A program made the translations under genes and the position numbers. This document shows, piece by piece, positions 8,847 through 17,746 of a stretch of DNA of 38,295 nt (the stretch's first letter is position 1; every line of letters begins with the position of its first letter). Under the pieces are notes generated by a model. The model made no database searches, was not told the DNA's origin, and saw only the letters and a program-made list of their open reading frames with translations. Source of the stretch: Deltaproteobacteria bacterium (GTDB lineage Bacteria > Desulfobacterota > Desulfobacteria > Desulfobacterales > Magnetomoraceae); assembly GCA_002753725.1 (NCBI GenBank), contig PEAL01000009.1:1-38295 (forward strand), written 5' to 3'.

Positions 8847-11800
8847 AATCTTAATATCATAGTGATTATCACATTTTCAATAATTATGACATCAAATGCA
8901 TACGCCGAGGCTATATTCGATGGCACAATGCAGGCATCGACAGAGGGTGAAGTATTAAGCGGTAATTTTGAAATCACTGAAGAACAAGGCGTAACAAGTG
9001 GCAATAACCTGTTTCACAGTTTTAGTAAATTTAATATTAATGCTGATGAAACAGCGACTTTTACAGGGTCTGATCATATTCAAAACATTATCAGCCGGGT
9101 GACAGGTCTGGAAAAATCCTTCATTAATGGCCGGTTAATCTCTCAAATTCCTGATGCCAACTTTTACTTGCTGAATCCAGCCGGTATTGTTTTTGGAAAG
9201 AATGCAACTGTTGATGTCAAGGGATCTTTTCATGTCAGTACTGCAGATTACATTGTTCTCAATAAGGAAGAAACATTTGATATTAATTCATCAGAACCTA
9301 TTCTGTCCACTACACCGCCACAAACATTTGGTTTTCTTTATAAAAAAGATGGGGAAGCCATTGGGAAAATCGAAATCATTGGAAATAAAAATGGTTTTAA
9401 ATTCAGCACCGGAAAAACAATGTCCTTTATTGGGGGCGTGATTGACATAAAAGGAAGTGACCTTTTTTCCCCAGGGGGCAGAATTAATATCGTGGGTGTT
9501 CAATCATCCGGAGAAATAACGCTGCTTGATTCTGGTATTGAAAGCACAGACAATATAACACCTGGAATGATCACCATATCTGATACTTCTAATATTGTTG
9601 TCAGTGGTGAGTGTTCCGGTGATATTTTCGTCAAGGGAGGCGATTTCTTTTTAAAAACAATCAGCAAGCTGACAGGCATAACGCAATCTGGTGATGGCGG
9701 CATTATCAATATTGATGTGAACCAGATGGAAGTCTATGATCAATCAGGCATTCAAACTTCTGTAAGTATGTTTGAAAATGGAAATGCTGGAAATATAAAC
9801 ATTCAGGCAAAAAATATTGTGTTTAATAATTTTTCATCTATTTCAGCCCAAACCTATGGCGCGGGTAAAGCAGGAGATATCACAATTGAGACTTCAGAAG
9901 ATATTACATTTGATGGCAGTGTTGAAATTTTTTCTGATACAAATTCCAGTGGGGATGCTGGAAATATTTTGCTGAAAGCAGCCAATATATTTTTTTTAAA
10001 TGGCTCAGGTCTGGGTAGTCAAACAAAAGATTCTGGAAATGGTGGAAATATATCCCTTTATGCCAATCAATCCATTCAATTTATGGGAACAGATTATTTT
10101 GGAAATCCCAGTGATATTACCACCTATAGCACCAGCATCGGCAATGCTGGAAATATGTATATCAATACCCCCTATTTACTGATGAAAGATGGCAGTAAAC
10201 TCTATGCCAATGCCAAAAATAAAGGGAATGGCGGGAATATCTTTATCAATTATGAAATCATTGATGGTGTATTGACAAAACTCAATACTGACAATGCCTT
10301 TATTGAACTCTCAGGCGTTAATCCGCATGGTGAAAATGTTCAAGGCTTTAATACCTGTATTTCATCACAATCTGAACAAGGCGGAAAAGCCGGAGATATT
10401 TATATCAATACCAATGCCATATCGATCAAAGAGGGCGCCTATATTTCCAATACCACTTATGGTGATGGTGACAGCGGCATGATTCACATTTCAAGCAATT
10501 CGCTTCAGATGAATGGAAAAGCTTCGGTTATCAGTGACGATAATTTTTTGCAAACCCAGCATGATTTTATTAATCAACAAATGGAATCCAGTAAAAAAGA
10601 ATTGAGCGGCATTTACTCACGTGCTGAAAGCCAGAATTTTTCAGACAAAACTGGCGGAAAAATTGACATTTCATCAGGATATCTGACACTCTTTGATAAT
10701 GGCATTATCACCACTTCCAGCACAGGTAAAAGAGATGCCGGAAATATTGATTTGGATGTCAGCACATTGGTGATGGATACAGATTCATCAATAGCATCAG
10801 AGAGTATGGCTCAGGCAGAGGGTGGAGCTGCGGGCAAAATTTCTATCCAGGCAAATGATTCCATTACCATACAAAACAACAGCGCATTGACCACAGAAGC
10901 AGTGAACACCATTTCAACAGACAAATCATCAGACAATGGCAGGATTATCATTGATACAAGCCATCAATTGTTGCTGCAAAATGGACAAATTACCACCAGT
11001 GTCAAAGGTGGGGGCGGTCATGGCGGTGATATTGATATCAATGCCGATGATGTTCTTATTAACCACAGCCAAATCATTGCCAACGCCTATGAAGGCGATG
11101 GGGGGAATATTCATATTGTTTCAGGCACATTTCTTCAGTCTGCCACAAGCCGGGTTGATGCATCATCGGAAAAAGGCATTGATGGTACAGTTGAAATTGA
11201 AGCCCCTGATACAGACCCGGAAAGCGACCTGGTCAAACTGCCATCAGAATTTATGGATGCTTCCAAATGGATCAAAAAACCTTGCTCAAAAAAATACACG
11301 AACCCAACCAGTCAATTCACCCAACAACCCTATCATGCCATCCCCCTTCCATTAGAAAACTGGTTGTCCAGTCGTCCAATATTTACACGTCATATGATGA
11401 ATTTAAAATCTCATGAGATCAATGCCGCAACTTCTTTGTTTAATGAAGGCAATTTTGGAGAATCTGCCGCAATTTTAGAACAATTCATCAGTCAAATGGA
11501 TACAACCCATGAAGCATATGCCGATGTATTGTTTTTCTTAACCCATGCCTATCGGCATTTGGGATTACATCAAAAAGCAATCTCAATTACAAATGATCAA
11601 CTGAAAAAGCCTCGAAGTGCATATGCATCAGCAATCTATCATAATATCCTGGGCGATATTTATTTAAGTTTTGGAAAAACCGAAAAAGCGATTGAATACT
11701 TTCAAAAAGCCAAAAATAACGCCCAAAAAACAAACAATCCATATGTTTTAGCCAGTGTTTATAATAATATCGGTATTACATTTGCCACTGAATGGGACGA

Positions 11801-13589
11801 AGATGCGGCAATGTCGCTTTTTCATGAATGCCTGGAACAAATAGAAAAACAAGACAATCAAACACAAAAACCAGTTGTATTGGCGAATATTTCGCGTGCT
11901 ATTTCACAGTTTGCTGAGGTTGACGATATCATTGCGACCATTACCCAAACATTCAATCAAATCAAAAATCTGCCCGCTTCATGGAATAAAGCAGCGTCGT
12001 TAATATCAATCAGTCAAATCCTTTGTCAGAAGCAGCTTCGTGATCAATTGGAAAGGTTGACCTATAAGGTTCTTTTGGAAGCGCAAGAAACTGGTGAACA
12101 AATTCAAGCCAAACGAATACTTTCCTATGCCTATGGTCAAATGGGAAAATTATATGAAAATCGAAAACGCCATTCAGAAGCCTTACAATTAACCAACAAA
12201 GCAATATTTCATGCCCAGAGAGGAAATTTTCCGGAAATTTTATATCTGTGGCAATGGCAATCGGGGCGTATTTTAAAAAATTCTTTACAATATAATCAGG
12301 CCATTAATGCGTTTCAAAATGCAATCAAAACACTCAAACCTATTCGTAATATTTTATATAAAGGTTCTTATGACCATTCAAGAATATTCAATGAACAGGT
12401 TAAACCGGTCTATCTGGGGCTTTCTGGCCTGTTTTTACATCAGGCAGGAATGAGCAGCGTTCAACAAAAAAAACAGCAGTATTTTCATATGGCAATTGAT
12501 GTAATGGAAGACCTTAAAATCGTTGAACTGGAAAATTTTTATGTTGACGAATGTATCTCTGAAACAAAGCAATTAAGTATTGAAAAAGCGATCCCGCCAA
12601 AGACAGCATTAATCTATACCATTTCCTTTTCTGATCGCTTGTCTCTATTGATTTCCTTGCCAGATGGCAATATCAGGCATTTTGTAAAGGCCATTCATGA
12701 TCAAGAATTAGATACCATCGCCAATCAATTTCGAAAACGATTACAGACCCGGATGACAAATCGTTATCTCCATGATGCGTGGAAATTATATGATGTTTTT
12801 ATTGGCCCCATAAAAGATTTGCTCAACACACATAACATTGAAACCCTGGTGATTGTGTCTGATGGCTCATTACGATTGATTCCTTTTGCTGCATTACATG
12901 ATCATCAGCGTTATTTAATTGAAACCTATGCCATTGTAACGATTCCATCCATTCGATTGACAGCTCAATCATCAGGTTCAAAAAAATTGAATCCAAAGAT
13001 TCTGTTAGCCGGTCTTTCTGAAGCAAGACAAGGTTTTTCAGGATTAGCAAATGTTCCGGACGAATTACAGCAAATAAAAACAATCATGAATGCGGAGGTC
13101 ATGCTGGATAATCAAGACTATACTGAGGAGAATGTCAGCAACGCATTGAGAAAAGATTCATATTCGATTGTGCATATGGCCACCCATGGTGTATTTGGCG
13201 GCACTGCTGAAGACACATTTCTATTAACATATGACAACCAGATTAACATGAATGAGCTTGAATCACTGGTTCAATTCAATAATAAAGCAACCAATGAACT
13301 TGAGCTTCTGACATTAAGCGCGTGTCAAACCGCTATTGGTGATGAACGTGCAGCAATGGGTCTGGCTGGAGTTGCTGTAAAAGCAGGGGTGAAATCAGTA
13401 ATTGCAACATTATGGTTTGTTAATGATGAAGTGACTTCTATTGTATCAAAAGAGTTTTACAGGCAATATAAAGAAGGGATGTCCAGGGCAAAAGCGCTTC
13501 AAAACATACAAACCGCTTTAATCAATATTCCGGCATTTCGTCATCCGGCGTATTGGGCGCCTTATTTATTAATTGGTGATTGGAAATAA
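8844..13589 (+). CDS. Filamentous-haemagglutinin (TPS) N-terminus, TPR array and CHAT caspase-like domain protein
   Basis: The start at 8844 is chosen because GGAG lies 8 bases upstream and the product then opens with a clean signal peptide (MNLNIIVIITFSIIMTSNAY, cleavage after AYA); an in-frame TTG lies upstream at 8802. The 1581-residue product has a TPS/haemagglutination-activity domain (about 28-135; LISQIPDANFYLLNPAGIVF), a beta-helix rich in GxAGNI motifs to about 800, TPR-like helical repeats (about 865-1150) and a CHAT peptidase-fold domain (about 1290-1581) with His1448 (MATHGV) and Cys1494 (LSACQTA). TPS-domain proteins are normally exported through an FhaC-type outer-membrane pore; none is encoded here. 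CHAT domains are clan CD caspase relatives, usually cytosolic, so an exported one is notable. The architecture is known from cyanobacteria and delta-type proteobacteria. It lies immediately downstream of the giant surface gene and is probably co-transcribed with it. Confidence 0.9.
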   Translation: MNLNIIVIITFSIIMTSNAYAEAIFDGTMQASTEGEVLSGNFEITEEQGVTSGNNLFHSFSKFNINADETATFTGSDHIQNIISRVTGLEKSFINGRLISQIPDANFYLLNPAGIVFGKNATVDVKGSFHVSTADYIVLNKEETFDINSSEPILSTTPPQTFGFLYKKDGEAIGKIEIIGNKNGFKFSTGKTMSFIGGVIDIKGSDLFSPGGRINIVGVQSSGEITLLDSGIESTDNITPGMITISDTSNIVVSGECSGDIFVKGGDFFLKTISKLTGITQSGDGGIINIDVNQMEVYDQSGIQTSVSMFENGNAGNINIQAKNIVFNNFSSISAQTYGAGKAGDITIETSEDITFDGSVEIFSDTNSSGDAGNILLKAANIFFLNGSGLGSQTKDSGNGGNISLYANQSIQFMGTDYFGNPSDITTYSTSIGNAGNMYINTPYLLMKDGSKLYANAKNKGNGGNIFINYEIIDGVLTKLNTDNAFIELSGVNPHGENVQGFNTCISSQSEQGGKAGDIYINTNAISIKEGAYISNTTYGDGDSGMIHISSNSLQMNGKASVISDDNFLQTQHDFINQQMESSKKELSGIYSRAESQNFSDKTGGKIDISSGYLTLFDNGIITTSSTGKRDAGNIDLDVSTLVMDTDSSIASESMAQAEGGAAGKISIQANDSITIQNNSALTTEAVNTISTDKSSDNGRIIIDTSHQLLLQNGQITTSVKGGGGHGGDIDINADDVLINHSQIIANAYEGDGGNIHIVSGTFLQSATSRVDASSEKGIDGTVEIEAPDTDPESDLVKLPSEFMDASKWIKKPCSKKYTNPTSQFTQQPYHAIPLPLENWLSSRPIFTRHMMNLKSHEINAATSLFNEGNFGESAAILEQFISQMDTTHEAYADVLFFLTHAYRHLGLHQKAISITNDQLKKPRSAYASAIYHNILGDIYLSFGKTEKAIEYFQKAKNNAQKTNNPYVLASVYNNIGITFATEWDEDAAMSLFHECLEQIEKQDNQTQKPVVLANISRAISQFAEVDDIIATITQTFNQIKNLPASWNKAASLISISQILCQKQLRDQLERLTYKVLLEAQETGEQIQAKRILSYAYGQMGKLYENRKRHSEALQLTNKAIFHAQRGNFPEILYLWQWQSGRILKNSLQYNQAINAFQNAIKTLKPIRNILYKGSYDHSRIFNEQVKPVYLGLSGLFLHQAGMSSVQQKKQQYFHMAIDVMEDLKIVELENFYVDECISETKQLSIEKAIPPKTALIYTISFSDRLSLLISLPDGNIRHFVKAIHDQELDTIANQFRKRLQTRMTNRYLHDAWKLYDVFIGPIKDLLNTHNIETLVIVSDGSLRLIPFAALHDHQRYLIETYAIVTIPSIRLTAQSSGSKKLNPKILLAGLSEARQGFSGLANVPDELQQIKTIMNAEVMLDNQDYTEENVSNALRKDSYSIVHMATHGVFGGTAEDTFLLTYDNQINMNELESLVQFNNKATNELELLTLSACQTAIGDERAAMGLAGVAVKAGVKSVIATLWFVNDEVTSIVSKEFYRQYKEGMSRAKALQNIQTALINIPAFRHPAYWAPYLLIGDWK

Positions 13590-13603
13590 AAAAGGCAACA
13601 ATT

Positions 13604-13650
13604 ATGAAAATCATTAAAAACAATAAATATCATATGCATTTATATTTTGG
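13604..13650 (+). other. Displaced start and signal-peptide segment of the DUF928-like gene (one-base frameshift)
   Basis: ATG 13604 is preceded at 8 bases by AAGG but its frame closes after 31 codons. Dropping one A from the run of four at 13607-13610 gives MKSLKTINIICIYILGGLIL followed by FSQPPAFSEK, a textbook signal peptide that continues in the downstream frame. Confidence 0.7.
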
Positions 13651-14666
13651 GCGGATTGATTCTTTTTTCACAACCTCCTGCTTTTTCAGAAAAACTTGAT
13701 CCAGTGAGCCATAACGCAATGCCAAAATACAATCCACCTTACGATAAAAAAAAGCTTACTGACAGAAACAATAATGTTCGCGGTTTTAATATTAACCACT
13801 ATCACAACTATGGTCGACGCAGTGGTGTTTCACAGGGGCAGACGCGGGGATTTCGTATCAGTCAGTATCATCAATATGGTCGTCGTCGCGGTGTAACATC
13901 CGGACAGACACGCGGGTTTAATATCAATCAATACCATAAATATGGTCGAAGAAAAGGTGCACTTCATGCTCAGACAAGAGGATTCAATATCAATCAATAT
14001 CACAATTATGGGCGACGTCGCGGTGCTATCCATAATTTAAGACGTGGATTTGCCATCAGTCAATATCATCAATTTGGTCGACGAAAAGGTGCAGCAGCAG
14101 ATCAATCCCGTGGAGAAGAACCGACGATAACCATTCCGGAAGTGATTACTCCCATTTGCCCGGATCATGTCGGATGGACATCAACAGAGAGTCCAGACCT
14201 GTTTTTTTATATTTCTGGTCCCTGGCCTGATAAAATTGAGTTTGCCATAAACGAGTTTAATAGACTATCGCCTGAACCGGTTTTGGAAGTATCTTTTGAC
14301 CATATCCAGCATGAAGGCATTTATTCTGTAAGTTTGTCTGATTATGGCATCAAACTAAAACCAGATGTGGAATATGAATTCTTTTTTGCCATTGTCCTTG
14401 ATGACATCGAACGAACCAGTGATATCTTGACCAGCGGCGCTATCAAATATGTACTAATGGATGCACAAAAGTTTCAAAACATTCAAACCGATAATGCGCA
14501 CTTTTTTTATGCAACATCAGGTTACTGGTTCGATGCCTATGCGTGTCTTTTTAAAGCCATTCAACACAGCCAGTCAAACAGCCTGCTTAAAGCCCAGCAT
14601 ACATCTTTGTTAAAACAAATTCATCTGACAACAGTTGCGGCTGCAAATACTTTTGTGTCTCAATAA
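13647..14666 (+). CDS. DUF928-like exported protein with five RGFNI/YH repeats (5' frameshift)
   Basis: The open frame from TTG 13647 gives 339 residues. After a hydrophobic N-terminus and AFS cleavage-like site come five 22-residue repeats (RGFNINQYHNYGRR type, 13779-14108), very rich in Arg, His and Tyr. The C-terminal half (about residues 165-335) resembles DUF928: HVGWTSTESPDLFFYISGP, then KPDVEYEFFFAIVLDD, then GYWFDAY. DUF928 proteins of unknown function are often found beside CHAT or haemagglutinin proteins, which matches this context. TTG 13647 has no ribosome binding site. A well-placed ATG at 13604 with AAAAGG upstream is in another frame; removing one A just after it gives a complete signal peptide running into this frame. 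So the real gene probably starts at 13604 and is frameshifted or mis-sequenced here. The stop lies 2 bases from the convergent TPR gene. The DUF928 assignment rests on remembered motifs. Confidence 0.75.
   Translation: MGGLILFSQPPAFSEKLDPVSHNAMPKYNPPYDKKKLTDRNNNVRGFNINHYHNYGRRSGVSQGQTRGFRISQYHQYGRRRGVTSGQTRGFNINQYHKYGRRKGALHAQTRGFNINQYHNYGRRRGAIHNLRRGFAISQYHQFGRRKGAAADQSRGEEPTITIPEVITPICPDHVGWTSTESPDLFFYISGPWPDKIEFAINEFNRLSPEPVLEVSFDHIQHEGIYSVSLSDYGIKLKPDVEYEFFFAIVLDDIERTSDILTSGAIKYVLMDAQKFQNIQTDNAHFFYATSGYWFDAYACLFKAIQHSQSNSLLKAQHTSLLKQIHLTTVAAANTFVSQ
13779..14108 (+). repeat. Five tandem 66-bp units coding 22-residue RGFNI..YH.YGRR repeats
   Basis: Units start at 13779, 13845, 13911, 13977 and 14043. 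The encoded consensus is RGF.I.QYH.YGRR.G followed by a variable six-residue spacer. I do not recognise a named repeat family. Confidence 0.9.
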
Positions 14667-14668
14667 AT

Positions 14669-16576
14669 TCATTTAGTTATCTGTAGCTTTTGAATTTTTT
14701 TCAATGCTTTTTGACCATCCAGACTCTCCGGATTAAGGTGATTGGCTTTTTGGTATTTTGACAGGGCTTGATCAGTCATACCTAATGCTTCCAGTGCATT
14801 TCCCCATTGATAATAATATGAGGCTTCATCAGGTTCTATTTCAACTGCCTTTTCAAATTTAGGTAACGATGCCTCAAAATGTTTCTGCTTCAATAAAACA
14901 CTGGCCCAGATAAAATTGGCAATAGGAACATGTTCATCCAGTTGGATTGCTTTCTCACATTTTTTGATTGCCACTTCAAACTGATTTAATTCAGCCAAAG
15001 CGTATCCCCAAAAGACATATGCAAATGAAAAGTTAGGGTCAATGTCCAGGGCTTTTTGACATTGAATAATACCTTTTTCAGGCTTTTTTTGTTCAATAAG
15101 CGCATAGGCCCATAAGGCATACCCCCATATTGAATTGGGATTTATTTTAAGGATGGTGTGGCAGTTTTGAATGGCTTCGTCCAGTCGTTTTAGCTGAATC
15201 AAGGCATGAACCAGATCAATGTATATCCAGACATTCTCGGATTCCAGCGCAATGGCTTTTTTAAACTGTTCAATGGCCAATTTTGTTTGATTTGTCGCGA
15301 CCAATGCCGTACCCCATAAAGAATAAATTTCAGCTTTTGTTGAATCAATTTTGCTTGCCTGTCGAAATTTGTCAATAGCATCAAGGGGTTTATTGAGATG
15401 GTTCATCAACATATTTCCCCAGGCCAGGTATGCGCTGACATTATCGGGTGCCAGAGAAATTGCTTTTTGGAATTTGTTTGCAGCATCTTCATATTGATTC
15501 ATCTCAGTCAGGGCATTGCCCCATCGACAAAACACATTCGCGTTACCAGGTTCAATTCGGGATGCCATCTGATATTTTTTGATAGCCTGTTCAGGATCAT
15601 GAAGCTGATAGGTCAACAAATCTCCCCAGCTCATATATATTCTTGCATTTATGGGATCTATGGATAGGGCTTTTTCATATAGAGGCAAAATTTTTTCAGG
15701 CTTACCGGCTTCAACATAAGCTGCTGCTAATTTTGTATATATTTCAATATCATCAGGATTAATCTGAAGACATTTGCGATAGTGAAATACAGCTTCCTTG
15801 GGTTGATTTAACCATCGCAATGCATCTGCAATCATATAATTTGCAATCACATTGTTGGAAAAAAGCTTTTCAGCAGTGTTGTATCGAATGAGCGCTTCAC
15901 TATGATTGCCTTGAATGGTGTAAATAAAGCCTTCCAATATATAAGCATCTGCAACATTTTTTTGACCTGGGTTATTGTTTCGAATGGTTTGTATGAGAGC
16001 TTTTATTGCGCTGATATTACCCTTAACAAAATAATCCACGCCAATTGTCATAGGGGATAGCAACTTTAACGAATGCAAGGCAGCATCATGAATCAGTTTT
16101 TTGATGTGTTTTGTTTCGCCAACAAAGGATTTAGATGGTTTCCCGGTAATACGTAATTCAAGGGTCAATTGCTCTGTTGACATAAGGCTGCCATTAATAC
16201 GATTCTTTTTTAAACCAACCAGTTGAAAAATCAGATTGGTAACCATATTGATTGAAAAGTCCATACCTGGGATCATAATGCTATCCTCTTCATTCTCAGA
16301 TGCAATAATAACAGCTTCAGACTCACTTTTATCCCGACTGGCCAGGGTTTTAGATTGCCTTCTAATTTTATCCTGCGCATCAATAAATAATTGAGCCACA
16401 ACTTTACCCGTATATCCCTGTTCTTCCAATAGTGTTGGAACATCGAATGGCTCAATAACAGGAAGTTGTCTGGAAAAATTGAGATAGGTCTGGACAACAA
16501 AAACAATAGCAGCAATCACTAACAACATCTGAACAACCGTGTATGAAAAAGACATAATATATTGACAGATGACCAT
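14669..16576 (-). CDS. Membrane-anchored TPR-repeat protein
   Basis: 635 residues from ATG 16576. One transmembrane segment (about residues 13-30, VVQMLLVIAAIVFVVQTYL) is followed by a conserved-looking domain (about 38-190; PFDVPTLLEEQGYTGKVVAQ, then SIMIPGMDFSINMV and NRINGSL) and at least eleven TPRs (about 205-620) with typical ALxxxPxxxxAY and WGNAL spacing. TPR arrays bind partner proteins; the position after the membrane span suggests a periplasmic scaffold. No ribosome binding site precedes 16576 or the later ATG 16555. A short frame at 16605-16754 with a good start joins this one if one base of an eight-A run is removed, so the intact protein is probably about 694 residues with a cytoplasmic N-tail. 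It converges on the DUF928-like gene with 2 bases between stops. The partner is unknown. Confidence 0.88.
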   Translation of the reverse strand: MVICQYIMSFSYTVVQMLLVIAAIVFVVQTYLNFSRQLPVIEPFDVPTLLEEQGYTGKVVAQLFIDAQDKIRRQSKTLASRDKSESEAVIIASENEEDSIMIPGMDFSINMVTNLIFQLVGLKKNRINGSLMSTEQLTLELRITGKPSKSFVGETKHIKKLIHDAALHSLKLLSPMTIGVDYFVKGNISAIKALIQTIRNNNPGQKNVADAYILEGFIYTIQGNHSEALIRYNTAEKLFSNNVIANYMIADALRWLNQPKEAVFHYRKCLQINPDDIEIYTKLAAAYVEAGKPEKILPLYEKALSIDPINARIYMSWGDLLTYQLHDPEQAIKKYQMASRIEPGNANVFCRWGNALTEMNQYEDAANKFQKAISLAPDNVSAYLAWGNMLMNHLNKPLDAIDKFRQASKIDSTKAEIYSLWGTALVATNQTKLAIEQFKKAIALESENVWIYIDLVHALIQLKRLDEAIQNCHTILKINPNSIWGYALWAYALIEQKKPEKGIIQCQKALDIDPNFSFAYVFWGYALAELNQFEVAIKKCEKAIQLDEHVPIANFIWASVLLKQKHFEASLPKFEKAVEIEPDEASYYYQWGNALEALGMTDQALSKYQKANHLNPESLDGQKALKKIQKLQITK

Positions 16577-16604
16577 GAACTTTTCAGTTACTTCAACAAA
16601 GTTC

Positions 16605-16754
16605 TCAATGGAAAATATTTTTTTTGCCCTGGGGAGGCGTTGGTTTCACAAGATTTTCTGATTGCTCTGATTGACATGTTTTTTCATCAGAAATGATGAC
16701 ATTAACATCGTTATTGGAATCTATATGGTCTGTATCAGGAAGATTATTGGGCAT
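16605..16754 (-). CDS. 49-residue N-terminal fragment, probably frameshifted 5' part of the TPR gene
   Basis: ATG 16754 has AGGA 8 bases upstream and opens a polar 49-residue frame (MPNNLPDTDHIDSNN...). The frame runs through eight A residues on the coding strand (T-run 16618-16625) and stops at 16605. Deleting one A continues into KKIFSIENFVEVTEKF and then the TPR protein's start, giving a charged cytoplasmic tail before its membrane segment. As it stands it would be a short orphan peptide; I favour a broken or slippage-coupled N-terminus. Confidence 0.55.
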   Translation of the reverse strand: MPNNLPDTDHIDSNNDVNVIISDEKTCQSEQSENLVKPTPPQGKKNIFH

Positions 16755-17746
16755 ATGACTTATCCTGAGTATCCATTCGATAATTGTTGCATGATATAAA
16801 ATAAAGGGTTGCAATGCCACGAAATGGGATGGCAACCGATGTAAACATCACTTGAATTTACACGCTTAAAAGATGCTTGAAAGAGGTTGATGCAAAATTT
16901 ATGTCATCAGCTATTCCATGATAATCTAATCTTCGAAACTTCATCAAAATCATTCGCTGATGTTGCCATGAAAGTTATTGCAAGCGGCTTATGCAAAACA
17001 AACATTAAATCAATAAATAAAAAATGACGTGATTCTACGCCCCAAGTTTACGAGTATAACCAATATGGTTTGAACTGATCCCAACACCACCTGTTGAGAC
17101 ATGAATATATATCAAACTTTGAACTTATTTACAAAGATTAGACTAACGTAATTGGGATCAGATTCAAACCACTGTTCAAGAAGCCCGCCAGGCTAAGATT
17201 GACAATAGCGTTCAGGGTAATAACAAATTTTGTATATTGACCAGTTAAATATTATTAAACATTTGTCATAAAATTAATTATACTTTTGGTCATAATTCAT
17301 TAAGAATTTCTAATTATTTTTGCTTCGTTTGATTTCAGTAAAGAAAGTAGCCGATGTCCAATTTTTTGGATACTTGCTTTTTGCATTAATTGGAATTCAT
17401 GTTAGGTTTATATTTCAGTGGATACTTGTTCATCACGTTTCGCTCAATTGCCGGTTTCAGATGTCTCACATTTGTTAAACATGTTAAACTGTTTGCAAAA
17501 CAATCAAAAATTCTCCTTCTTTACGTTTACTTGAATCCCAACACTTAATCTTCAATATGGTCTCTGATATACTTCTTATTCCACAAGTTCATACGATTAT
17601 TTATTATATTTTTATATTTATATATGTAGTATTATCGACTTGGTCTGAGATCAAGAGTTCTGAAATTACATAAGATAGCAGTGTTCTGGTTGAGGTTTGA
17701 CAAATCAATTTAATCCCACTATAAGCTACACGTTAAAGGGGCAAAA
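16755..17746. other. Gene-free stretch of about 990 bases
   Basis: AT-rich, many stops in all frames. It should contain promoters for the minus-strand TPR gene and the plus-strand ABC genes, but I see no convincing -35/-10 pair. It holds the inverted repeat at 17066-17171. Just right of it, a short open stretch (about 17173-17249, VQEARQAKIDNSVQG) reads like decayed coding sequence but I cannot name a family. Confidence 0.6.
17066..17171. repeat. Inverted repeat with 19-20 bp arms (MITE-like or remnant)
   Basis: Left arm 17066-17084 (TGGTTTGAACTGATCCCAA) pairs with right arm 17152-17171 with a single extra base. The 67-base spacer has no gene. The geometry fits a miniature inverted-repeat element or a decayed insertion; no clear target duplication is visible. 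Confidence 0.6.

Noticed and set aside
13604..13699. Independent 31-residue gene from ATG 13604
   Set aside because: It is better explained as the displaced start of the DUF928-like gene after a one-base shift.
13779..14108. Regular 66-bp repeats considered as a CRISPR array
   Set aside because: The repeats are in frame, code a conserved peptide and have no separate unique spacers.
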